Below, piece by piece: positions 1-8,473 of a stretch of DNA of 64,000 nucleotides. The translations under genes and the position numbers were made by a program. Numbering within the stretch: position 1 is the stretch's first letter; each line of letters begins with the position of its first letter. The notes under the pieces were generated by a model, which was given only the letters and a program-made list of their open reading frames with translations, searched no databases and was not told the origin of the DNA. This DNA comes from Sphingomonadaceae bacterium 3R27C6 (GTDB taxonomy: Bacteria > Pseudomonadota > Alphaproteobacteria > Sphingomonadales > Sphingomonadaceae), in NCBI GenBank assembly GCA_005503215.1, contig SCNS01000006.1, positions 1 to 64,000 on the forward strand, in the 5' to 3' direction.

Positions 1-1514
1 AGCGCCGCGCGGCGCTGCTTCACAAATATGGCTTCGCAAAGGATGATGTCATCGTCATCCAGCTCCCAAACGGGGTTGACCTCACACTTGTGCTGTTGGC
101 TTGTTTCCGGCTCGGCGTGATTGCATCGCCCGCGCCCGCGCAATATCGGGTCAACGAACTCGCTGGAATCGTGCGCCGCACCGACGCCAGCGGTGCGATC
201 ATGAGCGCGCGCATCGGGCGCCACGACCATGCGGCGTTGCTGCGTGAGGTGGCAGGTCAGTCGCCGACGCTGCGTAGTTCCTTCCTCGTCGGGCCGGCGG
301 TTCCCGGATTCCCCGATTTCGCGGCCGAGCTTGCCGCGATCACGCCTGCCGATATCGATGCCATGCGTGAGGAGATCCATCGCAATGCCCCTACGGCCGA
401 CGACATCGCGACAATCTGCTGGACGTCGGGAACCGAAGCCGAACCCAAGGGGGTGCCGCGCAGTCACAATGAGTGGATCGTCATGGGGCAAGGTTGCATG
501 GCCTGTGCGAAGCTCGAACCGGGCGAGCGTATTCTCAATCCCTTCCCGATGGTCAACATGGCCGGCATTTCGACCGGACTTTGTACCTGGCTGGAATATG
601 GCGGCACGCTGGTTCAGCACCATCCTTTCGATCTGCCGATATTCCTGGCCCAGATCAGGGATGAGCGAATCAACTATACGGTGGCGCCGCCCGCCTTGCT
701 GACCTCGCTGCTCTCCAACGAGGCTATGCTGAAGGATATCGATTTCAGCCTGTTGCAGCGAATGGGCTCGGGATCTGCGCCGCTTTCCGACTGGATGGTA
801 AGGACCTTCTACGAGCGGCATGGCGTGGAGATCATCAACATTTTCGGGTCGAACGAAGGGGCATCCTTTGCCGCTTGCCTTGAGGATGTTCCCGATCCTA
901 GGGATCGCGCAGTTCATTTTCCACGCTTCGGCGATCATGGCTTCACCTGGAGCTATGCTCTTGGGGACCGCACCCTGACGCGTCTGGTCGATCCCGAGAC
1001 CGAGGGGGAAATAGTGACGCCCGGAACGCCGGGCGAGCTTCGGGTGAAGGGGCCCGGTATCTTCGCGGGCTACTGGCGCGCCCCCGAGATGACCGCGCGC
1101 GCCTTCGATGAAGAGGGCTGGTTTCGGACCGGAGACCTTTTCGCGATCGCCGGTGACAGCAACCAGTTCTACCGCTTCGTGGGTCGTCTCAAGGACATCA
1201 TCATCCGCGGTGGGATGAATATCTCAGCCGAGGAGATCGAACGTTACCTGATCGAGCATCCGGCAGTACGCGATGTTGCGGTGGTAGGATTTGCGGATGC
1301 GACGCTTGGCGAGCGCCTGCTCGCATGTATCGTCCCTGCCGACGAGGCGCCGACTATGGACGAACTCAACCGCTTTCTAATCGAGGAGCGGAATGTGGCA
1401 CTCTTCAAGCAGATCGAGCGTCTGGAACTTGTTGAGAATCTGCCGCGCAACCCCCTCGGTAAGCTTCTCAAGCGCGAACTGCGCGCACTTTATTCCGGAA
1501 CCGTTGAGGCATGA
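1..1514 (+). CDS. AMP-dependent acyl-CoA synthetase/ligase, 5' truncated
   Basis: This is an adenylate-forming enzyme that would activate a carboxylic acid as acyl-AMP and transfer it to CoA. The reading frame is open from base 3, so the true start lies before the window. Visible core motifs, in order, are TSGTEAEPKGV (phosphate-binding loop), GSNEGAS (A5), GWFRTGDLF (A7 with the ribose-binding Asp), GRLKDIIIRGGMNISAEEIE (hinge, A8) and NPLGKLLKREL with the catalytic A10 Lys. The visible part, about 500 residues, is nearly the usual family length. It resembles benzoate or cyclohexanecarboxylate-type CoA ligases more than long-chain ones, but the substrate cannot be read from sequence. Its stop overlaps the next start (ATGA), so the genes are translationally coupled in a catabolic operon. 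Confidence 0.9.
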   Translation, partial: RRAALLHKYGFAKDDVIVIQLPNGVDLTLVLLACFRLGVIASPAPAQYRVNELAGIVRRTDASGAIMSARIGRHDHAALLREVAGQSPTLRSSFLVGPAVPGFPDFAAELAAITPADIDAMREEIHRNAPTADDIATICWTSGTEAEPKGVPRSHNEWIVMGQGCMACAKLEPGERILNPFPMVNMAGISTGLCTWLEYGGTLVQHHPFDLPIFLAQIRDERINYTVAPPALLTSLLSNEAMLKDIDFSLLQRMGSGSAPLSDWMVRTFYERHGVEIINIFGSNEGASFAACLEDVPDPRDRAVHFPRFGDHGFTWSYALGDRTLTRLVDPETEGEIVTPGTPGELRVKGPGIFAGYWRAPEMTARAFDEEGWFRTGDLFAIAGDSNQFYRFVGRLKDIIIRGGMNISAEEIERYLIEHPAVRDVAVVGFADATLGERLLACIVPADEAPTMDELNRFLIEERNVALFKQIERLELVENLPRNPLGKLLKRELRALYSGTVEA

Positions 1515-2464
1515 TTGACGATTTTATCGCGAAGCTGCGAATCCCCGCGATCGCGGCACCGATGTTCCTAGTGTCGGGTCCCGATCTGGTTGTGTCGGCC
1601 TGCGCGGCAGGAATCGTGGGGAGCTTCCCCGTTCCCAATTGCCGGACTATCGCCGACGTCGAACTTTGGATGAGCGATATCTCAGCACGGCTCGCGAAGG
1701 TGTCAGACGACAATCCGGGGCAGATGGTGGGGCCATGGGCCGCCAATATGGTGACGCACCGCTCGAACGCCCGGCTCGCAGAGGAGCTTGAACTTCTCGC
1801 GCAGTTCCAGCCACCGATCGTGATCACTGCGCTCGGTTCGCCGCGGCCGGTGATCGACGTGGTGAAGGGCTATGGCGGGCTCGTCTTCGCCGACGTGATC
1901 AATCTTCACCTGGCGCGCAAGGCTGTCGAAGCGGGCGTGGACGGCCTCATATGCGTTTCGGCGGGAGCGGGCGGGCACACGGGCTATCTTTCGCCCTTCG
2001 CCTTCGTGTCGGCGGTACGCGAGATGTTCGATGGTATCGTGGTGGTGGGCGGCGGAATCAGCGACGGAGCGGGCATCGCGGGCGCCATCGCGGCGGGCGC
2101 CGATCTGGCCTATCTCGGAACGCGCTTTCTCGCCACGCACGAGAGCATGGCTTCCGACGCCTACCGGCAGATGATCGTCGATCACGGGCCCGATGATCTG
2201 ATCGTGAGCGATGCGATCACGGGAACCCCCGCGTCCTGGTTGAGGCCAAGCCTCGTCGCTTGCGGCCTCGATCCCGACCGGCTCGAGAAAGCGCCGCCCG
2301 AGCGCAATTATACGTCGGGCGAAAGCAGCCAGAAGCGATGGAAAGATGTCTGGGCAGCTGGCCAAGGATTGCAGGCCATCCGCTCAGTCGAGCCCGTAGC
2401 CGATGTCGTTGACGAGCTCGCCGTTCAGTATCGCGCTGCCCGCCATCGCTTCGAACAGCTGTAG
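1511..2464 (+). CDS. Nitronate monooxygenase-like FMN flavoprotein
   Basis: A 317-residue TIM-barrel protein of the nitronate monooxygenase / 2-nitropropane dioxygenase family. The N-terminus IPAIAAPMFLVSGPDLVVSA is the usual first strand and helix. The region with CVSAGAGGHTGYLSPFAF and VVVGGGISDGAGIAGAIAAGAD matches the FMN-phosphate-binding part, and AYLGTRFLATHES is a family signature. Family members oxidise nitronates or serve as oxidoreductases in degradation operons; the actual substrate here is unknown. The start overlaps the preceding ligase stop by four bases and the next gene follows after 12 bases, so it belongs to the same catabolic operon. Confidence 0.85.
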   Translation: MIDDFIAKLRIPAIAAPMFLVSGPDLVVSACAAGIVGSFPVPNCRTIADVELWMSDISARLAKVSDDNPGQMVGPWAANMVTHRSNARLAEELELLAQFQPPIVITALGSPRPVIDVVKGYGGLVFADVINLHLARKAVEAGVDGLICVSAGAGGHTGYLSPFAFVSAVREMFDGIVVVGGGISDGAGIAGAIAAGADLAYLGTRFLATHESMASDAYRQMIVDHGPDDLIVSDAITGTPASWLRPSLVACGLDPDRLEKAPPERNYTSGESSQKRWKDVWAAGQGLQAIRSVEPVADVVDELAVQYRAARHRFEQL

Positions 2465-2476
2465 GGCGGGCCCGTC

Positions 2477-2950
2477 ATGGAACATGCGAACCCGTTGCCG
2501 GCCTTCCCGCTCGACCGGACGCTTTCGGGGCTTGAGCTCCTGCACTGCTGGATCGAGCTCGGATATGTCGCGGGTCTCAACGGAACTCTATGCTCGCGAC
2601 CGATAGAAGCCGAATTTGGTAAAGTGGCTTTCACCTGCCAGCCAGACGGGCGGCACATGAACTTCGTGGGGCTCGTCCATGGCGGCGTTGCGGCGGGCCT
2701 CGTAGACATCGTGGGAGGGGCCGCAGCCATGTCCTGCTTGAAACCTGGCGAGACGTTGCTGACGACAGATCTCAATGTCCGCTTTCTAAAGCCCGCCTTT
2801 CCTGACCGGGGTGAAATGATCGCCGAGGGGACGACCATCTACCGCGATGACCGCAAGATGGTGGCCTCGGTGACGATCCGCGTCGGTGAGGAAACTGTAG
2901 TGGCGGGAAATGTTGGGATATCGATCCGTCGGCCGGCGTCGGTCGGCTGA
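2477..2950 (+). CDS. PaaI-type hotdog-fold thioesterase
   Basis: A 157-residue single hotdog domain. The segment NFVGLVHGGVAAGLVDIVGG carries the HGG signature at the helix start, and TTDLNVRFLKPAF is the conserved following strand. PaaI-like members hydrolyse acyl-CoA thioesters, often to rescue CoA from dead-end intermediates in aromatic-acid degradation, which suits its place beside an acyl-CoA synthetase and an SDR. The first about 45 residues before the fold carry no recognisable motif. The active-site Asp/Glu is not assigned with certainty. Confidence 0.8.
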   Translation: MEHANPLPAFPLDRTLSGLELLHCWIELGYVAGLNGTLCSRPIEAEFGKVAFTCQPDGRHMNFVGLVHGGVAAGLVDIVGGAAAMSCLKPGETLLTTDLNVRFLKPAFPDRGEMIAEGTTIYRDDRKMVASVTIRVGEETVVAGNVGISIRRPASVG

Positions 2951-2979
2951 CGGATCGCATTGCTGTGAAGGAGAAACCA

Positions 2980-3876
2980 GTGGCGACAGATCATTCGCTG
3001 TCCCATCATGGACGGGTCACGCTGATCACCGGCGCGGGTGCAGGTCTGGGCGCCGAGCTGGCGGAAAGTTTTGCGCGGGCCCGCGGAGAGGTGGTCGTGA
3101 ACAACCGCCACCGGCGAGAGGGCGAACCGTCCGCCGAGAAAGTCGCCCGCACCCTGCGCGACAGCGGCTTGCGGGCATGGTCAGACACCCATGCCATTGA
3201 CGATCCAGGGGCGGCGCAGGCCATTGTTGAGTCGATCGAGGGACGGCACGGACGGCTCGACACTCTGGTCCTGAATGCCGGGGTGAACGGTTCTCCCGGG
3301 CGTATTTCCGCGATGGACCCCGCTGACCTTGCTGCCGTGATGGCGGTCAATTTCTTTGCCAACGCCTCGCTCGTTCAGGCCGCTCTTCCGCTGCTCGAAC
3401 GAAGTTCTGCGGGACGAATATTGTTTGTCTCGTCGACGGCGGGACTCCACGGCCTGTACGGTCGCGCCCATTATGCCGCATCCAAGGGCGCGCTCACCGC
3501 TTATGCTCTCACGCTCGCCGCCGAGCAGCGACAGCGGGGCATCGGCGTCAATCTACTCATGCCCTATGCGGAAACCGCCATGACGGCTGACGTGGACAAG
3601 CAAATTATCGGCCTGTTCACGGCCGACATGGTCGCGCCCGCGGCCCTGTGGCTCGCAAGCCCCGATTGCGCCGCAACCGGAGAGATGTGGATTGCGGGGG
3701 GCGGTCATTTCCGGCGCGCGATGGTGGTCGAGACGGTCGGCGTGTCACTTGCCCGGAACGAGATGGACATGCTGCCCGAACGGACAGAAGCGCTCGCCGA
3801 CATGAACGGGGCACAGGCCTTCAAAGGTGGCCTTGATGCCTTCCGGAGTGTAGTGGACGCGATTCGAACGGAGTAA
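2980..3876 (+). CDS. Short-chain dehydrogenase/reductase
   Basis: A classical SDR of 298 residues, likely oxidising or reducing a hydroxyacyl/ketoacyl intermediate with NAD(P). The Rossmann motif is TLITGAGAGLG, followed by NAGVNG, the catalytic Ser in FVSSTAG and the Tyr-Lys pair in YAASKG. I place the start at GTG 2980 because an AAGGAG ribosome-binding site lies at 2968-2973; a GTG at 2965 would put that site inside the gene. The length and the extra C-terminal about 60 residues recall the SDR modules of hydroxyacyl-CoA dehydrogenases. It is the last gene of the catabolic operon. Confidence 0.88.
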   Translation: MATDHSLSHHGRVTLITGAGAGLGAELAESFARARGEVVVNNRHRREGEPSAEKVARTLRDSGLRAWSDTHAIDDPGAAQAIVESIEGRHGRLDTLVLNAGVNGSPGRISAMDPADLAAVMAVNFFANASLVQAALPLLERSSAGRILFVSSTAGLHGLYGRAHYAASKGALTAYALTLAAEQRQRGIGVNLLMPYAETAMTADVDKQIIGLFTADMVAPAALWLASPDCAATGEMWIAGGGHFRRAMVVETVGVSLARNEMDMLPERTEALADMNGAQAFKGGLDAFRSVVDAIRTE

Positions 3877-4015
3877 CCCTTTTTCGCGAGACCATGGCCG
3901 CATTCTTCTGCACGCCGGGCAGGAATGGCGGGTTGCAATGCGGACGACACCCCTACATTAGCAGCTTGCCGGAAGGGTTGGACGTCCTGTCCATGACAGT
4001 CGGTCGAGGGGAGGC

Positions 4016-4966
4016 GTGGTGACCGTATCGGTGTCGAGCAGGGCTTTGGTAACGGGCAATCCCGTTGCGCTCGCCCATGCGATCATCGGTGATGCTTGGA
4101 GCCAGCTCATCCTGCGCGAGGCCTTTTACGGGGTGCGCCGGTTTAGCGACTGGAGCGACAGTCTCGGGATTCCGCGCAGCGTCCTCTCCCAAAGACTGGC
4201 CCGCCTTTGCGAAACCGGTGTCTTGAAATCGCGAGTGCCCGAGGGACGTAAGCGGGCCGAGTATGTTCTGACGGGAATGGGAATTGATCTTTTCGGGGTC
4301 GCACTCATCCAAGGACTCTGGGAGCGGGAATTCGCGCCATCGCCGATGCAGGAGCGCTATTCGCTGACCTTTGTCGATGTCCGCAGCAACGAAGTGATCG
4401 AACCCGTTGTTCTAGATCGCGAGCATGGCGCCACCATCGCGCCACAAGATGTCGCCATTCTTCTTGGGCCCGGGCTGGTGGAGCACGAACCGCCGGCGCT
4501 GCGACGGACCGCGATGGCACGCGTGCAGCTCGAGCGTCCAATGATCGAACGCTCGGTGACGATCATGGGCGATTATTGGACCTGGTCGTTGGTGGGCTGC
4601 GCCTTCCTCCGCATTCGCCGGTTCGATGCCATGCTCGAGGCTACGGGGATGGCGCCGAACATGCTTTCAGATCGCCTGGCGCGGCTCGTGGACGATGGAC
4701 TGCTGAAAAAGTCTCAATATCGATCGGGGTCGCCACGATTCGAGTATCGCCTGACGCGGGCAGGAGTCGCCTTGCACGATCTTGTCATGGCACTCCACGG
4801 TTGGAGCGAGCGCTGGCTTTGCGATTTCGACTCCCCCCCCCTGAAACTGCTGCGCAGAAGCTCTGGGGAACGCATCACACCTGTTGTCTGTGACCGGAAG
4901 ACGGGAAAAGTGATCCGAGCCCGGCAAACTGGCTGGCGGATGGAAGCTCCGGTCCGCCCGCGCTGA
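4016..4966 (+). CDS. Tandem HxlR-type winged-helix regulator
   Basis: A 316-residue protein made of two HxlR (DUF24) winged-helix domains in tandem, so one chain can supply a pseudo-dimer. The first domain spans about residues 10-110 (GDAWSQLILREAFYGVRRFSDWSD, then IPRSVLSQRLARL); the second spans about 185-270 (GDYWTWSLVGCAFLRIRRFD, then MLSDRLARLVDDGLL). Each is followed by a short beta-rich stretch ending in a VLDRE/VCDRKTG motif. Double-HxlR proteins are common next to degradation operons in sphingomonads and probably control genes 1-4. GAGGGGAGG at 4006-4014 serves the GTG starts at 4016 or 4019. A C9 homopolymer at 4833-4841 lies inside the second half. Confidence 0.8.
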   Translation: MVTVSVSSRALVTGNPVALAHAIIGDAWSQLILREAFYGVRRFSDWSDSLGIPRSVLSQRLARLCETGVLKSRVPEGRKRAEYVLTGMGIDLFGVALIQGLWEREFAPSPMQERYSLTFVDVRSNEVIEPVVLDREHGATIAPQDVAILLGPGLVEHEPPALRRTAMARVQLERPMIERSVTIMGDYWTWSLVGCAFLRIRRFDAMLEATGMAPNMLSDRLARLVDDGLLKKSQYRSGSPRFEYRLTRAGVALHDLVMALHGWSERWLCDFDSPPLKLLRRSSGERITPVVCDRKTGKVIRARQTGWRMEAPVRPR

Positions 4967-5741
4967 GCGAGCGCATATCGCTATCGTATTCTTGGCCCCA
5001 AGGGCTTCGATTCTGGTTTTCAGTCATTCGACGGAAAAGCGGATATCTCGCTGCCGTTAGACGCTTTGGAGGAAAGCACGTTTACCGTCGAGGTGATCGG
5101 CCTAGATGGTCGGGCCGCTTGTCCATCGCAGTCCATCACCATCACCCGCACTCAGGCAAGCGCCACAGCCATTCCTGCAACTCAAACCGAACGCCTTGCC
5201 ACCCGCCCCGTGGCTGGCGTCGGCCCGGACGGCGCTCGTCGCGGATCAAAAGCTGGACCGGATCGAGAACGAGCTAGAGCGTACACCCGCGTGGCGCGTT
5301 GTCACGCCTCCCTGCGGTCCGCGCGGCGTGCGTCCTCTGATGGGGGCCTTAGTGCGCGAAGAAAGCATCGAGCCTGGGATGGCAACGCCGGCAGTTGCCA
5401 GTCTCTTTCGCAGGAAGCCCCTCCGCTTCCAGGAAATCCGGCTGACCTGCGAAGATTCGTCGCAGCTTAAGCTGCGCATCTGGGACGAACTGCCCGCAAC
5501 GCCCAGCGAGCATCGCGCCGTCGCCGGCGGGCAGGCGGCGGTTAGCTTGCCACCGATCGATGGCATGCAAGTTCAACTGCGGACGCAGCGTCTTTGGTCG
5601 GTCGCGGAAAATGCGGCGCAAGATCGCCTCCCGGCCGACCTCATCCGACAGTTTCTCGTTATCCGCCGTTCCGACGGTTCGCCGGTCGCCTATGCCGAAG
5701 CGGACCTGGGCGGAGAGGCGCTTGGCGCTCCGCCGCGCTAA
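4967..5741 (+). pseudogene. Degraded gene remnant (frameshifted)
   Basis: From 4967 to about 5150 the frame directly after the HxlR stop reads like protein (for example GPKGFDSGFQSFDGKADISL then FTVEVIGLDG) but has no start codon. After about 5160 the protein-like sequence moves to another frame (start at 5106, stop at 5741; LRFQEIRLTCEDSSQLKLRI and later DLIRQFLVIRRSDGSPVAYAEADL). The simplest reading is one old gene broken by a frameshift and lacking its 5' part. The alternative is an intact 211-residue protein starting at 5106, but its first about 50 residues are low-complexity and a stop codon immediately precedes the ATG. No family recognised. Confidence 0.4.
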
Positions 5742-5927
5742 GCTATATTGTGCATTCTATGATTAGACGATCAGCCCGTCGCTCGAATACGCGATATGCT
5801 GACGATGCCGGGTCAGTCGAATCGAACACAATCCGGCCCTTGAACCGGCATAGAAACCGGCACAAAAATTCTCATATCTTGATCTAATCAACATGATTCA
5901 GATATTTAGAAGGCCTATCTATCCGGT
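5742..5927. promoter_or_regulatory. Upstream region of the Fic operon with operator-like repeats
   Basis: This stretch is more A+T-rich than its neighbours. It contains a perfect palindrome TTGAT-CTA-ATCAA at 5879-5891. Two direct copies of ATCCGGTAT lie at 5921-5929 and 5933-5941, the second running into TATAAT (5939-5944). The repeats overlap the first possible start codons of the Fic gene, so they could bind an autorepressor. No tRNA or clear attachment site is visible, although this is where native-looking catabolic genes give way to accessory DNA. Confidence 0.4.
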
Positions 5928-7139
5928 ATGAAATCCGGTATAATGGCCGCCATGGATACAACAACCATGGAGCCGATGGTTCCCGAGGAGGCCTCGCGCC
6001 TCCTCGATGATGACATCATCCCGCTGATCGCCGAGGCCAATCAGCTCGCGGGCCGCGTCCACCCGATCCTGCGCGAGTCGATCGGCGATCTCGTGCGCTC
6101 GATGAACTGCTATTATTCGAACGTCATTGAGGGCCATTATACACATCCGCACGACATCGATCGCGCGCTAGCCAACGACTTCTCGGCCGAGCCGAACAAA
6201 CGCGATCTCCAGCAAGAAGCCGTCGCCCATATCCACGTCCAGAAACTGATCGACACCGGGCGCGATCCTGATGCGTGGCCGGCGTCCGCGGCCTACGCCT
6301 CCTGGCTGCACGAGGAATTTTGCTCGCACCTGCCGCCCGAAATGCTCTTCGTAACCGACGACAGGACCGGCGAGAAACTCGAAATCGTCCCCGGCGCTTG
6401 GCGCAGGCGCGACGTCGAGGTAGGTCGGCATATCCCGCCGCCGCACGAAGACCTGCCGCGCTTCATGGCGCGGTTCGATACGGCCTATAGCTCGCCGCCG
6501 CTCAGCAAGATGCGACAGATCCAGACGGTTGGGGCCGTCCATCACCGTCTGCTCTGGATCCACCCCTTTCTCGACGGCAATGGCCGCGTCGCCCGCCTCA
6601 TGTCGCACGCCCTGTTCAAACGGCTCGATATCGGCACCAGCCTGTGGTCGGTCGCCCGCGGCCTCGCCCGCGACGAGCCACGCTACAAGAGCTTGCTGGC
6701 TCAGGCCGATGGTCCGCGCGAGGGTGACCGCGACGGGCGCGGCAATCTTACCCAGCGCGGCCTCATCGAATTCTGCAAATTCTTCCTTGATCGATCGGTC
6801 GACCAGATCCGCTTCATGAGCAGCCTGCTCGAACCCGCGACGTTGCTCACGCGGATCGAAATCCATGTTGAAGAGGAAATCCGCGCCAAGCGCTTGCTGC
6901 GCGGCAGCTTTGCCGTGCTTCGCGAGGCCGTGATGAGCGGCGAGGTCGAGCGAGCGAAGATTCCGGCGCTTACCGGCTATGAAGAGCGCGGCGCCCGCAA
7001 TGTGACCGCGGCGCTGGTCGAACGCGGCATGCTGACGGCTCCGACGCATCGCGCGCCGCTGCGGCTCGCCTTTCCGGCCGATGTCGCCGAGCGCTGGTTT
7101 CCCAATCTCTACCCGGCCAATGCGGGGATGCGGCTATGA
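5928..7139 (+). CDS. Fic-domain AMP-transferase, class II-like
   Basis: A 403-residue Fic protein. The catalytic motif HPFLDGNGRVARL (about residue 210) matches HPFxxGNGR, with the catalytic His and the Mg-binding Asp. SNVIEG at about residue 63 matches the [S/T]xxxE[G/N] inhibitory helix, placed N-terminal to the core as in autoinhibited class II Fic enzymes. The C-terminal about 80 residues look like a winged helix (GYEERGARNVTAALVERGML). Fic enzymes usually transfer AMP to protein hydroxyls. Starts at 5928, 5943 or 5952 are all possible; the second repeat and TATAAT upstream favour a later one. The stop overlaps the NTPase start by four bases, so the two are coupled. Confidence 0.85.
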   Translation: MKSGIMAAMDTTTMEPMVPEEASRLLDDDIIPLIAEANQLAGRVHPILRESIGDLVRSMNCYYSNVIEGHYTHPHDIDRALANDFSAEPNKRDLQQEAVAHIHVQKLIDTGRDPDAWPASAAYASWLHEEFCSHLPPEMLFVTDDRTGEKLEIVPGAWRRRDVEVGRHIPPPHEDLPRFMARFDTAYSSPPLSKMRQIQTVGAVHHRLLWIHPFLDGNGRVARLMSHALFKRLDIGTSLWSVARGLARDEPRYKSLLAQADGPREGDRDGRGNLTQRGLIEFCKFFLDRSVDQIRFMSSLLEPATLLTRIEIHVEEEIRAKRLLRGSFAVLREAVMSGEVERAKIPALTGYEERGARNVTAALVERGMLTAPTHRAPLRLAFPADVAERWFPNLYPANAGMRL

Positions 7140-8473
7140 CCGACAGGATAGTCGAGCTGATCCGGCGCTTCGTGCCGATGTCCTCGCGCTCGCGCGACTG
7201 GGACTTCCTGATGACGGGAAGCGGCAAATCGCGACGCTGGCACGAGATCGAGGACGAATATCGCGTCCTGATCATCGCTGACCCCGGCGCGGGCAAGACG
7301 TTCGAGGCGCAGACACGCGCCCAGCGCCTGAAGGGACGCGGTCGCCGCGCTTTCTTCATCCGTATCGAGCAGATCGACGCCAATTTCGAGCAGGCGTTCG
7401 AGGTCGGAACCGCGGCGGAGTTCGCCGACTGGCTCGCCTCTACCGACGAGGCCTGGTTCTTCCTCGATTCGGTCGACGAAGCGCAGCTCGACACGCCCCG
7501 AGCCCTCGAAGACGCGGTCCGTATCTTTGGCAGCAGATGCCATGCGGCGCTGGATCGCGCGCGCATCTTCATCACCAGCCGCGAAGATGCTTGGCGCGCC
7601 TTGCCTGACCAGACGCTGATCGAACAGCATCTCCCGCACGGGGAGCCCGACCCCGAGGAGGCCGACGCAAATGGGGACGATGACAGCGACCCGACCCTCA
7701 AGCTCTTCCGGCTCGACGGATTGTCGCAGGATGAGATCGCGCTTTTCGCCGGCCATTATGGCGTCGGCGACGTCACCGCGTTCGTCGATGCGGTCAATCG
7801 CGCCAATCTCCTGACGCTCGCCGAGCGCCCGTTCGATCTCAAGGCGCTGATCCGCGTCTGGCAGGCCGACCGCCGGCTTGGTAGCCGCTTCGAGGTGCTG
7901 CAGCGGATGATCGCCCTGCAGCTTGCTCCGCTCTCGGCGGCCACCTCCTTCGTTCGCTTCGATGCCGAAAAGATGCGCGCTGGCGCGCGCCTGCTCGCCG
8001 GCGCGGTCACGATGACCGGCAAAACCATCATCTGCCTGCCCGACGGCGTCAAGAGCCCCGACCGGATCGACCCCCGCGTCCTGCTCGAAGACTGGAGCGA
8101 GGCTGAAATCAACGCGCTGCTTCGGACCGGCCTGTTCGACGACATCGTCTATCAGAGCGTGAGGTTTCGCCACCGCGAGATACGCGAACTGCTGAGCGCC
8201 GAGTGGGCGAACGATCTGCTCGGCCAGCCGGGCGGGCGCGATCGGGTCGAGCATCTCTTCTTCCGCGACAGCCATGGTGAGGCCGTCATCGTTCCGCGCA
8301 CGCGCCCGACGCTGACCTGGCTGATCCTCTTAGACGATGCGGTGCGCGACCGGGCGCTGGCGCTGGCGCCCGAAATTGCGAGCGAGGGCGGCGACCCGTC
8401 GCGACTGCCGCTCGCCGTGCGCCGGACGATGCTACGCGACATCGCCGCGCGAATTGCGATTGGAAAAAGCTGA
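7136..8473 (+). CDS. P-loop NTPase, STAND/NACHT-like
   Basis: A 445-residue ATPase. Walker A is ADPGAGKT near residue 47, the Walker B strand is WFFLDSVDEAQL near residue 110, and FITSRED near 145 resembles the sensor-1 strand of STAND NTPases. The rest is predicted helical with no recognised motif. STAND proteins act as signalling switches, in bacteria often in antiphage defence. It starts inside the Fic stop codon region and its own stop shares a base with the next ATG, giving a three-gene translationally coupled unit. That arrangement suggests one complex with Fic as the effector and the next protein as the sensor; this is inference. Confidence 0.65.
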   Translation: MTDRIVELIRRFVPMSSRSRDWDFLMTGSGKSRRWHEIEDEYRVLIIADPGAGKTFEAQTRAQRLKGRGRRAFFIRIEQIDANFEQAFEVGTAAEFADWLASTDEAWFFLDSVDEAQLDTPRALEDAVRIFGSRCHAALDRARIFITSREDAWRALPDQTLIEQHLPHGEPDPEEADANGDDDSDPTLKLFRLDGLSQDEIALFAGHYGVGDVTAFVDAVNRANLLTLAERPFDLKALIRVWQADRRLGSRFEVLQRMIALQLAPLSAATSFVRFDAEKMRAGARLLAGAVTMTGKTIICLPDGVKSPDRIDPRVLLEDWSEAEINALLRTGLFDDIVYQSVRFRHREIRELLSAEWANDLLGQPGGRDRVEHLFFRDSHGEAVIVPRTRPTLTWLILLDDAVRDRALALAPEIASEGGDPSRLPLAVRRTMLRDIAARIAIGKS

